Below, piece after piece: positions 1 through 12,301 of a DNA stretch of 64,000 nucleotides (the stretch's first letter is position 1; the number at the start of each line of letters is the position of its first letter). The notes beneath the pieces were generated by a model. That model ran no database searches. It saw only the letters and a list, made by a program, of their open reading frames with translations, and was not told the DNA's origin. The position numbers and the translations under genes are program-made. Source of the stretch: Durusdinium trenchii (lineage: Eukaryota; Sar; Dinophyceae; Suessiales; Symbiodiniaceae). The stretch covers positions 532,801 to 596,800 of the forward strand of contig CAXAMN010023362.1 in the NCBI GenBank assembly GCA_963970005.1, read 5' to 3'.

Positions 1-215
1 TGTCCCGGTCATGCTGTGATGGTGTCCTGGTTATGTTTTGAAGGTGAGCCCGGTCATGTTTGGATGGTGTCCAGGTCATTGATGCTGGTGTCCCCGTCAT
101 GTGGTGATGGTGTCCTGGTCGTGTTGCGATGGTGTCCCGGTCATGTTGTGATGGTGTCCCGGTCTTGTGATGCTGGTGTTCCGGTCGTGTTGTGATGGTG
201 TCCAAGGAAGAGATG
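1..215. repeat. GGTGTCC minisatellite, 22-24 bp unit
   Basis: The first 215 bases are a degenerate head-to-tail minisatellite with a period of about 22-24 bases. Each unit carries GATGGTGTCCCGGTC followed by a short variable ATGTTGT-like spacer. The array is probably cut by the left edge. Open frames across it on both strands are products of the repeat and are not called as genes. Confidence 0.85.
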
Positions 216-3200
216 GTCGATGTGTTGAAAACAGCAGTTGTTTCCAGATTTTTGTTGTCCCAGTTTGTATCTTGCTGTTGGGGTCTCCAGCTGGGCTAAT
301 ATTGTTTTTGCTTAAAAAGATTATTCTGGCTCCTTGTACCCATGGCTGGCGTGCCCGACTCAAGCTTAATGACTGTACCTAAAATTGCAAATTCTCAATA
401 ACCGATTGAAAATGGTTTCTCTTTACAGGGAATCGTTTGTTTTGCAAACTGCCGAGTGATTCTCCTGGGAGTCAATACGAACAACTCGATGGAAAGCATC
501 GGTCTGGAGAAAGGCACAAGCCTCACAAGTGGAGCAGCACACTGAGATTAAACGTTTAGGCTAGGCGGTTGCGCATCACGTTGATAGATTGGTTGAGTGC
601 ACCAATTCTGTTTTGCTACAAAAGAATCATCGTTAAATTAAACAAGGCATACGTTGATCTACTCGTCGAACTGTTTCGCCGTTCAGGCGATATACAGAAA
701 TACACTGCCCACGATGTGAACTGGAACAAATCGTCAGGTAAACATGTTGGCAACAAATGCAATCCCTCTCCTGTCTGGAATTGCTTGCATCTTCCAGCAC
801 TGCTTCAGCTATAGATCGGGAGCTGACCTGCTGGCACTTGAGGTTGCAGGGGTGACGACAAAAGCTGGCAGAAGGGGCAAGACTTGGAACAAGTCATTTG
901 GCACCAGGTCAATCAGGCCACGATGATGGGGATTGGTGGAGAAGCGACATGAGATCTTACAACCACACGCGAGGTGATGTGAATTGAGCACCCAATTTTT
1001 GGAGAAGAGATGCATGAGATGCTCTGCAGCTAGCTTACGGTATGTGTTATAGCAGTTGGACTGTTGGACCCGAACAAGCCGAGATCACATCAAACAAGAT
1101 TTTAAAATACTAAGTAAAAAGCAGGAGAGATTGACTTTCCGGCCTCGCATCCTGTGTGGTCAGGATGGACGCAGTATACACATCTTAGCCACGCAAATGC
1201 TGCAGCAATCACCTAGGCCAGCGGCTCTGCAAATTGCTCCGTCAAATCCACTTGGACAAAACAGGTCATGTTGCCCTGTACCTTCGAAAAGCGTGTGTCG
1301 TGTCAGACTGAGTGGTGCACTGGCAAACTCCGATGGCTTCGGATATGCATAGAAATGCAGCCAGCTTTTTTGGCCAGCACTTGATCTTCTGTCGTGAATA
1401 AACTATATCAAGTAGATTTGTAAAGCGGGAAAGGGTTGACTCCCGCTCGAGCCGAGCTGGCTGTGGACTCACTGAGCTTTCTTCGCACATTGCTGCCCAG
1501 GCTGACCCCACTCTCTCACATTTATGACTGGGTCCTACGGTCCAAAATCCTTATAATGATGCACATATATGCACATATATAGTTAAGTACCTATCTCCAC
1601 ATGACTGTGTGGGTGGTTGCCAGCTGGCGTGACAACTTGACACACTGAGGAGACAGCAACAGCTGAGAAGCCAAGGCAAAGGAAGTAACCTCAAATGATC
1701 GATTCATGTACGAGCCGCCATGCCTGCTTGCATTCACATGGGTTAACACATTGACCTGGCCAATTAACTCATGCAGTTTGCTTGTAAACAAATCAGCTCC
1801 TTGTCCTTTGTCAATGCACCTTGCGCCACTGTACATTGCAAGAGTTGTTGCCTATTTAAGGCGAAGCATGGTTCCCAGTGCCATCACACGGGAATCACAA
1901 GCGACAAGCTTCCACAGCCAGGAGTGTTGAGTCTGGGCCAAAGATTTGCCCGGGCTACGAGAAACTTTGCCAAGCTAAAAAGAATGTTCCCGCTTTTTCG
2001 CCCAATTATTGCCTGGCTATCATGACTCATAATGCGGTGGATTCGCATGCTATCGTGCACCAGCATGTTCCCGCACAACCTCTCCCTCTGTGCATGGTAT
2101 ATATATTTTTTATTTATACAATATTTATACAATATTAAATATATATATATATACCTAATGTATATGTATATATGTTAAAATATATATATATACATATCAT
2201 ATTGTGCCGGTTTTATGATTGACCATGTCTTTTTGGCCCCTGCACAGGACTACAAAATACTACAAGTCATGTGCTTACTTTCAACACGGATCCATGTTCG
2301 CCCTAAATCCCCTGCTTGGGCCCATGATGTCACACACACACACACCCCACATGCTTGTGGATACACAAGCGACAGGCATGAAATGACTATGCAGGCGCAT
2401 GCTAGCGCACTTGATGGATCCAACGTATACAAGGCCAATGTACATTTATGCCGCTAGTGTTGAGCAAATCTACCCTTGCAGCGACTCTCCCACGTCTTTG
2501 TAATTCATGGGTCCGGTCAACAGTCAACTTTGTAACATGTTGTAACCCTTGTTCGACTGTGGACTCAGGTGTTTGTTGGAAAAGCGTCACCCAAATCTGA
2601 ATTCGTGAGAAGCTTGGTGCGTTAACTGCAAACACAAGACTCTTAGCCATTGCTAAAGGCAATGGAACGTGTGCATGCAAAATTCGTTTGCTGAGCAAAC
2701 TCCCTGCTCTGTCACGAACTGTATGCACCCAACAACTTGCGGATACGAGCGAACAAGTTTAAGATATATATATAGTTTAAATCTGAGTGATCCATTCCAG
2801 TGTAAGTCTCACTGAAATGCGATCCGCATACAGTACTCTGAGCCTTTGGCAGGGTTTGGGTGAAACCAGCGAAGTAGAAACATCTTACATCGACTTGCCA
2901 TAAGTGGAGAAGCACTGCTCCTAACTGTAGCCCCAATGAGCACCTTCCTTGGTGAGAAGCATCGGTTTGTGCGTCATCTTGTGAAACTGGATGACCGAAG
3001 CAAAGTGCCCATGTAGATTGACCCATTTGTGTGCCCACTTGATAGGGGCGGCCAAGCGGCATTGATGAAATAGGTTGGTCCTTTGCAGCTTCGGTCTGAT
3101 GAGTTGAAAACTCTGTGTTTATTTTTGCTACTACCATTTTTTAAGGCAGGATGTAAGAGGTAGGCTAAAGCTATTAAGTAGTCTCCACTGTCCAAAGCAC

Positions 3201-3220
3201 CATTGATCAACAACACACAC
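216..3220. other. no gene seen
   Basis: No open frame here shows a recognisable domain or clear coding composition. The stretch holds an AT-rich microsatellite tract at about 2099-2200 (runs of TA) and a short CA run near 2330. Single exons of an unknown gene cannot be excluded by eye. Confidence 0.5.
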
Positions 3221-3227
3221 TATTAGG

Positions 3228-3360
3228 ATCTATTAGGACGCTACTAGCTAGGACACAGGATAGTTCACGCTTCTTCAAGGAAGCTGTCGCAGCCTGGGGG
3301 CACGGGGGAGCTTCCTTGAAGAAGCGCCCGCACTAATCCTTTGGTTCCTAACCATGCTTC
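3228..3360. repeat. dispersed hairpin repeat, copy 1
   Basis: This copy begins with a GGACGCTACTAG-like motif, continues through a GGATAGTTCACGC motif and contains an 18-bp perfect inverted repeat: the arm CGCTTCTTCAAGGAAGCT at about 3269-3286 pairs with its complement at about 3310-3327 around a G-rich loop. It ends with TTTGGTTCCTA. Related copies lie at 25678-25830 and 26488-26590, so this is a family and not a single palindrome. Confidence 0.75.
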
Positions 3361-3579
3361 ACTCAGGCGGACATCTAGGGCTCTCACCAGCACACTCTAT
3401 ATACTCATCTCTACTCTATCCGTTTTTATCCTCTGCTTTCATAAGAACTTGCGTCAAGACACGGGTGCGGCTGACTGGTGGCAAAGTCGGAGAAGGAGGA
3501 GACACCAGCTCTGTTCCAAAGAGCGGCACCAGCCTGCACATTTGGGAGCTCGAAGTGGACAACTACTGTATATATACTG

Positions 3580-4250
3580 TCAGCAGGTGACATGGGTACT
3601 TTCCAGAATCAGTATGAGCAGATGACATGGGTCTGGAATATGGGTGGTGAGAGTCATCAAAAACAAATGACATAGGTTGGCGGCATGGTTATCACTTAAT
3701 CCACATCCACTTTGTCATTGGTCCCGTGCAAGCAAGAAACGCTTCCATGGTAGACGCCCTTATTCTACCAACTTTCCCACTAGCGTCTTCCGGTCTTCAT
3801 GGTCATGAGCTAATGCGCCGTCACACCACAAAACAAATGACATAGGACACTCAATGTTTCTATTGTTCACAGTGTGCCATGCTCTGTCCACAAAACAAAT
3901 GACATGGGCAGTTCTATGCGATTCTCAATTTCAAGGTTCACGGTGTGGCATGTTCTGTCCCAAATGACATGGGTTTGATTATGCCGGTAAGGATAGTTTT
4001 GAGAGTCGGTCACTTGCCTAGACATAAAAGTTCGGTGTTTGTAAGCCGATGTCATCCGCAATTCTGGGATGCAGTCAAAGTTCTTTCTTTCCATGTTAAC
4101 CTCAGGTGGCTCACAAAAGGTCTGCTACTTTGGCATGGATGCCCTCGGATGGCTCACAAAAGCTACCTTGGAATGGCTCCTTTGTCCTCTCAATTTAGGT
4201 TTGCCAGATCGGAACTCCTTTCTGCTCAATATTTTGCCCTCTGGTGGCTC
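3580..4250. repeat. degenerate ATGACATGGG / GGCTCACAAAAG repeats
   Basis: The words AACAAATGACATAGG or ATGACATGGG recur at about 3585, 3623, 3665, 3835, 3895 and 3960, several after a TGTGCCATGCTCTGTCC-like block. From about 4110 a second word, GGCTCACAAAAG, is repeated. I read this as old tandem DNA; the frames across it have no recognisable protein features. Confidence 0.5.
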
Positions 4251-4254
4251 ATAC

Positions 4255-4740
4255 CGGAGACAAAAAAAAACAAAAGAAAAAAGAAACAGAAAATAGCCAC
4301 GAGACAAGAAAAAACGGAACATAAGAGTGAGATGACACAAAGAAAACAACAAAAGACAGAAATCACCGAGAAAAAACAAAATCACGAGACAAGAAAAACA
4401 AAAAACTGTGAGAGATCACACAGAAGAAAGAAGAAGAAAAACAGCAGCAAAAGAGCAAAAACACAGCCAAAGAAAAAAAAGAAAACGAGACAATAAAAAA
4501 CAGTGAGAGATCCCACGGAAGAAAAAAACAAAAGAAAATCAAAATGCCAAGAAAAAAAAGGAGACAAGAACAACCACCAAAAATGAAAAAAACAGTAACA
4601 AATCACATAGAATAGAGAAAAAAACACAACTTAAAACCAAACAATACTCCTTAAAATTAAAAGAAAGTGACGGATCACAGAGACAAATTTTATAAAAACC
4701 AAACCAAACAATTGAAGCACCTAGATGACGAGGAAAAGAA
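4255..4740. repeat. A-rich, nearly T-free low-complexity tract
   Basis: Almost 490 bases are built from A, G and C with very few T. Words such as ACGAGACAAGAAAAA and AGTGAGAGATC recur at irregular spacing. The long lysine- and glutamine-rich frame on the plus strand and the phenylalanine-rich frame on the minus strand follow from this composition and are not credible genes. Confidence 0.8.
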
Positions 4741-7700
4741 ACCAAAATAACAAAAGTGACAGAAAACACTGCTCATCACTGTTCATATGGATGCAGCGGT
4801 TGTCAAACCGAGATTTATCTCACGCGTTCCAAAACGAGATCAATCGCACGTTCCAAAACAAGTGGGTTCTTCCCTAAACCATCCTGCTATGCTCCTCGTA
4901 TGCCTCGCATGTTGCTTTCACGGCCATCTCGCCTCTCTTCTGTCAAATCACCACCGCGAGCAAATCGCCAATGTTTCTCTCCCTGTGGTGGGCCTACAAC
5001 TTCGATGGACATCTCATAGCCTGGCAAAATCGCCATCCGCTATTGTTTCAATTCCGTCTCGTCTCAAAGAAAAGAGACTGCAAGTATATAACCCTGCTGG
5101 CATTGAAGTAAATCTGACATCTGAGGTTCCAGCTGTATGCAGTTACCTCAAAGCGCTTGACTTCGGATTGAGCACCATTGACACGCCGGACCCTTGCGAA
5201 CATCTCTGACGTTCTATCGAACGTGACCTGAGGCGTTGCTGCGGGTCATTTACAGGATCTTGATAAAAGCGACCATCGCCACGCAATGCCAGCAGCACAC
5301 TAACACGACGAATGCAACGGGCATGACAGTAGCAGTAGAGTGGGAAGCAGGAATACCTTAAGCAACTTCACCACCGACTGCCCCCTTCAAAGCCAAGGAC
5401 TGACCTGTCCTGGGGTAGCCGGATGGTGAAGTTGTTTTCAAACTGCTGGTGGTACCCGACACATGCCAACGTTGGAATTTTGCCCCACCAGGCCGATCTT
5501 TTCCGCTGTGGTCACCTTGCAGTCTGCCCCTTACACTCTTCCATAGACGAGCGACGATGGCCCCATCAAGCTCCGGTTGGAGACCAGCCAGTGGCACGCT
5601 GCTTCGCCCAGATCGGAAGGCCGCTTCTAATCGAGAACCAGCTTCCCTCTGGTACAGCTGCACTTCCTTGGAACCAGTTAGCCGAGACGAGACTCATTTC
5701 TGGAGCACGGAGGCAAATTGTGGCGAACCACTTGGTTGACAATTCCAAGTCACGCCAGTAGCTTGATCGATCGACATCCACACCTGAAGCAAACCAATTA
5801 TAGAATACTATGAATGAGCAACTGGATGAGGCCGGGTCATTAAAATTTGTTCAGTCAAGTTACCTTTCCTGATTTTAACCACAAAAAGTAGCCCTCTGGT
5901 AAAAGCTCTCTGAGGCGACTGCTGATCGAATTTCTCCTCGCTTGTGGGCACCTTTGAGGAATGCCCTTGCAGCTCGCTTCGCTTCAGGGGTCTCCTGGGC
6001 CAGCTAGAGCCAATGCAGGCGGTTTCAGAGCGGCTTTACGATGTGAATCTTGTGTTGCTTTCTTCGGCCACCTCCCTGTGAGATCCTTCGAGCGCATTTC
6101 ACTTACCCTATGCTTCAATGCCCAGCGATGCTCAGCCTCGCTGTAAACATTCCAGGTCTCCACCATGAGGAGACACAAGACTCTGGATTGCGTGACCGGT
6201 GAACACCGCTACATCATTGCGGGAACTTCTATAACATTCTATAACCATGAACACACCTGAATCACAAGTGCAGCATTGTGCAAGTTTGTTGTGCGAGGAC
6301 ACGCTTTCCCCACAGAAAAGTATAATGGCGAAACACCCTGAGCAACCAATCTCCTCAGGCTCCTTTGGCCCCACAATGAACATAATATAAAGACAATGTC
6401 CACCCTCTTTCTCGTATTTTAAACAATGTGCCCGGCTTCTGGTCCTGCCGCAATATTTATAAACCCCACAGACATACCCAGAACATCCCAGAACACTATA
6501 TTACGGAGGCACCCATGATTACGACATATTACGACGTTCCTAGCGTCATCGAAGTGCCCTCCAACTGCCACATTGAAATACAAAGACTTACGGCTTGGCA
6601 TGTGACTTGCTTGACTTGCTTCGAGAAGTGCACTTGCGGACCAAACGACACGGGTTCCCTTTGCACTGTACACGCTGGTAAGTATGACGTTGGCCAAGCA
6701 GCATCTTCTCTGCCAGAGCGAGGTGTGTCAGTCGAGATTGGCTGAATGGCGCTGGACGTCCTGTCGTCATGTTATTTGCGATCTGTACGACAATGCCTAG
6801 CATCTTGACATCTAGTCTAATTGGCAAAGTTTGACAGAATCACAAGCGCATCACAACAAAAAAGAACCGAACACATCCACATGTCAGCGCCAGCGCAACA
6901 CGACGAAATGCGCACTGCATTTGCATCACCTTGTGACTTCATCTTCAAAGGATTCAGCACGTCCAAGGCTGGACGCTCGCTTCGTGTACCATTTTCTCCT
7001 CAAACAGCAGTTGGCTTTGTTCCGTAGCAATCTAAGAAAAGGTGTCTGCGCCAAAACACCCCATGTAGCCAGAACATTTGGATACATTTAGAACAATCTC
7101 GGCTGTCTGTCATGACATGGCCTCCTGGCCTCCTATATATATAGTTGTCGTATGCTGTGTTTGAACTTCTCTCTGCTACAGAATTCAAATATATTCCAAT
7201 TCTGCTTCCTTCGCTTGGTCGAAATCTACGACTGCCACGGTGTCAACGTCCTCAAACCTTGGAAATATATATACATAATTCCGTGTCAAGCTGCTGCCCT
7301 TCTCCATCTGCATAGGTCCGCCGTGCCAGGTCAGCAGAACTTGCCTAGGAAGCTGGTCGTGTAATGTGACTTGGCGTCTGGTAGTCCCATGTCACACGGA
7401 AGGAACTCACCTGCAACCCAGTAGCACGCGTTGAAGCACTCCAGCTTCTGCGCAGCTTCGTTGTCTTGCGTCCACGTCCATGCTCAGGTGAGCTTGAGTC
7501 ATCGACTTCAACTTTCCGAGGCAGCAAAGCCTTGATATAGACCTGAATAGCAACATAAGATTGGTAGTACCTGGTAGAGTCTTCTTGTGTTCCCTGTTCT
7601 TCTTTGGGGGGGTTAGGTATTTAATGTACATGTGTGTGTGTGTGCATGTGCAATACAGTAGGCAAGATCTACAATCTACAGAGTGAGCCAAAGCAAGCCT

Positions 7701-7760
7701 TCAAGCAAACATGCATAAGCTCCCGTCCGAGCAAGCGAGAGACGCATGTGCCGCGTGAAT
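4741..7760. other. no convincing gene
   Basis: Several frames of 80-140 codons exist (for example 4787-5209 plus and 5358-5663 minus), but they overlap on both strands, lack recognisable motifs and cannot be joined into a gene with confidence. Short ATATAT runs occur near 7135 and 7265 and a GT run near 7632. Confidence 0.4.
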
Positions 7761-7767
7761 TTGCATC

Positions 7768-7978
7768 TTCACAGTAACAAGTGCATCACACTACTAGTAG
7801 CAAGTGCATGCATTACTAGTAACAAGAGGCTACTATTACTAGCAGCAAGAGCATTACTCAAAGGGCTTCACTCAAAAGAGCTTACTACTTGCAACAACAG
7901 GTGCATTACTACTAGTCACAAGTGCATTACGACTAGACTAGTAACAAGCGCATTACTAGTAACAAGTGCATCCAAAGG
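7768..7978. repeat. ACTAGTAACAAGTGCATT minisatellite
   Basis: About ten imperfect copies of a unit close to ACTAGTAACAAGTGCATT lie head to tail with small insertions. Related CTACTAGGAGCAAGGA words recur at 10071-10172, so the motif is dispersed as well as tandem. Confidence 0.8.
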
Positions 7979-8164
7979 ATATCTCCCAGCTTCGGTTCCA
8001 AAACGGGCTTGGGAGAGTTGAACAGTTGGTCTTGTCTCTTCTGGTGGAAATCGGCAGGAGGGAAATGAGGGAATCGAAATGGGTCAAACCCATTCTCCAC
8101 TGATCCAGAAATTTGCATTCCATACTTACGCAGTCAGTCAGATCAGTCAGGGGAAGTTCACAGT

Positions 8165-8944
8165 TCACAAATTGTTCTGATGCAGCTTTCGCGTTGCCCA
8201 GCCCGCCTGGTTGAGCACTAAATCTTCCACTGTCAGCACGCGATCCTCATCTGGATGTTTCAAGTCCTTCCAAGGGTCGCGGGTGTCTGCACCTTCACGG
8301 CAGTCTTGTGCAAACTTGCTCTTGAAGGAGAGGTCCAAGGGAGGTGGAGGTGGCAAAGGTGCTGGCAAGGTTCGTTCAGGCATCTCCTGTTGGATGATTT
8401 GGCATTCTCGTAGTTTCTTGAGGTCACTGCCACATCTAAGCAAATCCTTTTCGGTCACCGTGATCTGCTCTCTCTGCTCCTTTTTTGGAGGGATTGGTGG
8501 GCGCTTCTTGGAATACGCTGCGTTTGGTTCAATCCGTGTCGTGCGAACCAAATGAGGTTGATGGATTCTGGGGCCAGTGGCAGCCGGAGTGCTGACTGAA
8601 TACACTACAGGACCATCTCTCTGGACCTCCTTCTGTGGCACATGAGTCCACTCTAGCGATTGCCAGTTTTCTTTGGACTTCGAGCCTTCCCTGGAGAGGG
8701 AAGGGCGATCTCGATCCTCAAGCCTCCGTCGTGAAGGATCCTGAGACAAAGATCGTTCCTTTGAGTTTCTACGCCTTGTTTGCGCTGGACTCTTGTTGCT
8801 GGTGCTACCCCGTGTGCTCGGCCTTCTTTCTTCCAACTTCAACGTGGATTGGAGCTTGGGATCATCATTCAGCTTGCTGCCCTCAAGGTAGCCCAAACGA
8901 AGAGTAGAATTCAAAAGCATCGGCGATCTTTGCTGAGCAAAGAC
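8165..8944 (-). CDS. hypothetical protein, 3'-terminal exon
   Basis: I do not recognise this protein. A minus-strand frame of about 251 codons (counted from an internal ATG at 8920) stays open to the end of the exon. A TTTGCTCAG acceptor-like sequence just upstream suggests an exon entered by splicing. The product is hydrophilic: its first third is rich in Ser, Arg and Lys (a PSTRGSTSNKS-like stretch, about residues 34-45), followed by proline-rich segments PPIPPKK (about residue 140) and PLPPPPPLD (about residue 190), then a charged tail. Such low-complexity Pro-rich proteins often act as adaptors or RNA-associated factors, but nothing here fixes a role. It lies on the same strand as Bud23, about 1.7 kb downstream of it. 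Confidence 0.5.
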   Translation of the reverse strand, partial: VFAQQRSPMLLNSTLRLGYLEGSKLNDDPKLQSTLKLEERRPSTRGSTSNKSPAQTRRRNSKERSLSQDPSRRRLEDRDRPSLSREGSKSKENWQSLEWTHVPQKEVQRDGPVVYSVSTPAATGPRIHQPHLVRTTRIEPNAAYSKKRPPIPPKKEQREQITVTEKDLLRCGSDLKKLRECQIIQQEMPERTLPAPLPPPPPLDLSFKSKFAQDCREGADTRDPWKDLKHPDEDRVLTVEDLVLNQAGWATRKLHQNNL

Positions 8945-10686
8945 CCAACTCCCGAGTCCTAAGAAACGATTTGCTCACAGAGCGCCTTGAGCCTCTGATT
9001 TCGCACAGAAGGACTTGGATGTATGCAACTGTGTGATACTACGTGACTATGCGACACTCTCCACCAGTAGTCATTGCCTACTAAAATGACTGTGCAGTTA
9101 CCATACAGTTATATAGTAGAACACACTTGCATAGCCTGGCACAAGGAAGAGAACACACAAAACATGCCGCCGCATGTGCTAAGGTGGCCTGGCTCAGGTG
9201 CGGAGGCAAAGAGATTGTTCAGCTGGGGCCAAAAGGACTGCGAGCAAAGTCAAATGCATCTATTTTAAAAGTCCAATGCATGTTCCAAACATATATTTTT
9301 TATATAATGACACCACAACCTGTGCCGTATATATTGCTCTATCCTCTGCATATGAATCAAATGTGTTCGCAAACAATGAGCAGAACGCGCCTTAAAAGTA
9401 CAAAAATTGGAGCTCGTGATGATCATACTCTGGGCAGAACCTTCCTCTTTCGTCCAGACGCATTCAGTTGCCCCAGCACAAGCAGCGGGCCAGCAAGGAT
9501 CCATCGAATCGATGGCAGCTAACAGAGATAAAATGGGAATAACTGTCCGACTATTCCAGTCGGATTGAGCTGATTCCGGCTATTCCGGTGGGATTGAGCT
9601 GATAGCCAGCCATGACAAAGGCCAAACAGTAGAATAGATTAATAGATAGTAGACTGTAGACTGTAGACTCATATTACTCCACATGCCTGAACGCAAACAA
9701 ACGCTTCGCTTTCCAGCCCAATGTTGCAAACCTTGGCCTGCGAAAGCATGGAATCCAAAGAATTGTTTTCGCAATGAAAGTCTAATAATTACTATGGCAC
9801 TACTCATGGCAGCCTAAGGAGTTGCCTTACACGTCTTGCAAAAGCTTTCTGCAGACATCTCTATATGACATTCGGATGCAACTCACGAATTCGTCAGCAA
9901 AATGAGTTCCGACTCAGTTTCGACTCAGTTCCGACAAGGTACTCTTCCGACTCAGTTCCGAATGAGTGGATCAACTCAGGCTTGCCATGCAGCCTTGGCA
10001 AGGACTGATGGGGCATCGACATTTGCCGGCAAAAACTCTTCAAACTTCGAGACTCAACAAAGGGCATCGCTACTAGGAGCAAGGAGGCATCGCTACTAGG
10101 AGCAAGGACGCTACTAGTAGCTCCTGGCATTACTACTAGGAACAAGAAGCTACTACTAGCAAGGACGCTATGAAACAGAACAACAACATGAAAAATGATG
10201 TTTGTCTCGGTCTTCGGTCGCGAGTGCTCGGCAGCAACAAAGTTGTTTGCAATTAAAATTGTGTTTGCATTTGTTTGATGACTTGTAAAACCTTGTGGAT
10301 CCCCACACTGCTCTGCAATCGACATGGTGATACTCAGCTCCTTTTTGAACTGCGCAACGGGACAATCTTTGTGGGTGGATTTATGATCATGTATGGACAG
10401 CAAGTGAAAAGGCCGCTCACTTTGGCACAACCATCTGCGGCAATCGCTGGATACATATCTTCTGTTCTCGTGCGGACCTTGACTCCAGCCAGCAGTCCCC
10501 TGGACTTGCCTTGTTTGATTCCAAGGTGTCTTGTGGCCAGGATTGGGTCTAGCACAATGCTTCGTGACTCCATGGGCAAGCAGATTTGCAGTACAAGTCG
10601 CCCGTCGGGGCGGTCACCTGCTGCTTCAGTTGCGGAGGATGATGTTAACCTTCAGAGACATACAGTAATTATGTCTATTGTTTGCC
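8945..10686. other. no gene seen
   Basis: Between the hypothetical exon and Bud23 I see no frame with protein-like features on either strand. The stretch holds ATAT runs near 9290 and the CTACTAGGAGCAAGGA repeats at 10071-10172. Unrecognised 5' exons of the downstream minus-strand gene could lie here. Confidence 0.4.
10071..10172. repeat. CTACTAGGAGCAAGGA dispersed repeats
   Basis: Four to five copies of a unit close to GCTACTAGGAGCAAGGA or GACGCTACTAG run head to tail. They share CTACTAG with the 7768-7978 array and GGACGCTACTA with the hairpin repeat family at 3228, 25678 and 26488. Confidence 0.65.
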
Positions 10687-12301
10687 TCAAAGCTCTGAAA
10701 TTCCAGCACCCAGCGGATCGAATGGAGGTGGGGGTCGCAGCCACTCTTCACTGGGAGGTGTATGCAAAACTCCGATCAACTCAGGAAGGCACGAGGAAAC
10801 AATGCTCCGAAGCTCAGTCTTGGTTTCACTACCGTCATGTCGCGGACGTTTGCAGCCCTGCATCTCGCACTGCGTCTCGCTTGACGTGTTGGGCTCAGCT
10901 ACTTCACTTGCTGAATCCTCAATCTTTGTTTGCACAGCCTGGTCCAGGCTCTTTGCCAGCTCAATTTGCAAAGGATGGAGCTGCTGCCGCACGTGTTGCT
11001 GGATTTTCATCTGTTGATCATCAAGAGGAGGGCGCAAGCGTCGCCCACAACGAGCCAAGCGCGAGGCGACCTCCAAATGCTGCTGCTTTGCTCGATCCTG
11101 CTGGACAGCTGCACAGGTGCCTTGTAGGGCACACCTGCCAACTACAACTGGCCAGCACAAAGCACACCACCCTTCTGCCTTTCTGATTGGACTGGGGGCA
11201 TCTCTTGCATCTGCAATCAGGAACCATTTCTTGGCGACTGAGGATGGATGATGGGGGAAGTCCATTACAATGTCTGCTTGTGACCAGAGTTGCTTCCTAG
11301 CAGCATTGCGCAAAGCTCTGGCACCAAAGTCATGGTCTCCCTTGGGCGGATAGAACTGCATTGCCAGCTTTCCATGTTCAACAGCGACTTGTCTCAGCGA
11401 CGAAAATAGTGTCTGAAGTTTGGCTTGTGATGCTTGTGATTCCTGGCCTGACTGGCGTGGTTCAACTAGCCATTGAACTGCGCTCACCGACAAAATAGCG
11501 TCAGCAATCCCGCTGCGCAAGGGCAGCGGCTGCGACATGTCAGCGAGGACCCGGTCTCGCCTTGAAAGCCAAGGAAGGCCAGAGCTGAGATCCACTTTCT
11601 CTGAAGCGGAAGCATCAAGTAAAACCGACTCAGTATCAACTTGTGAAATTGCCCTGTCTTTGACTGCAGGAAGTCGAATTCCCAGCAATGAAGATTCTTC
11701 GGTGGTCGTTGCCAGCATGTGCGCACTGCTATCAAAAGCCAGGATGTATGGCACCGGTGAGCCACTGCCGTGTGCCAAGGCCTGGAATGTCAAAGTGCTC
11801 AGACCACCTCCCGCACCCAAGTCGAGGACGAGGCTGCCGGGCCTTCGCGGTAAAAGACCACCGAGTGCCACGGCAGAGTAAGTCAGTTCAGCTTGGATAC
11901 GGGCGGCCTTTGGCACTCGATGGTACCTCTCCGCTTCACTCTGCTCGTAGTACTCCTTACTCCGAGGGTCCGAGGGGAGGCCGAGGGGGAAACAGTGTGA
12001 TACATCTAGTACAGCACAGAATGCCTCACGGCAGTGATGCTAGTACAAACAAACACCGCAAAGATATGCAGAGATGTTTGAATGGGCTAAGAAGACAACA
12101 TAAGACATCATAAAAAAATCTACGGTATATAAAACCCAGATCTGTCAAGACAATCACTCCTGTGTTTATGCTATCGTTTGCTTAAACTGCCTATCAACAT
12201 TGACTCAACAAAGTGTCATCCGGTGTGGCTGAAACCTCCGGGTGAAGATGCTTGCGGCCGCCGCGGCCTTCACCAGAGCGACGCCCACGCCCACGAGCCA
12301 T
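10687..12301 (-). CDS. BUD23: 18S rRNA (guanine-N7)-methyltransferase, Bud23/WBSCR22 family
   Basis: Bud23 methylates one guanine of 18S rRNA and acts in 40S ribosome biogenesis in the nucleus, with a Trm112 partner in other eukaryotes. Exon 2 (11952 down to 10687) encodes YYEQSEAERYHR, then the SAM-binding glycine motif LVLDLGAGGGLS, the acidic strand LAFDSSAHML, the family stretch ILSVSAVQWLVEP and MQFYPP. These appear in Bud23 order. A short exon 1 (12301-12236) encodes an Arg/Gly-rich start, MARGRGRRSGEGRGG, ending HPE. The 283-base intron has GT at 12235 and AG at 11953 and joins HPE to YYEQSEAERY in phase, as in the family N-terminus. The frame continues about 190 residues beyond the usual end (family about 280 aa) without a motif I know; this could be a lineage extension or an unrecognised intron. 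Confidence 0.85.

Noticed and set aside
97-382. Open frames on both strands over the first minisatellite
   Set aside because: They follow from a repeat whose unit lacks stops and have no protein-like features.
4125-4769. Long Lys/Gln-rich and Phe-rich frames
   Set aside because: Produced by a nearly T-free low-complexity tract; the opposing frames are mirror artefacts.
5358-5675. Minus-strand frame with a GSRLEAAFRSGRSSVPL segment that faintly recalls a WWE domain
   Set aside because: Too short and weak, with no second exon supporting it.
9894-11186. Long plus-strand frame opposite Bud23
   Set aside because: Shadow of the minus-strand Bud23 exon.
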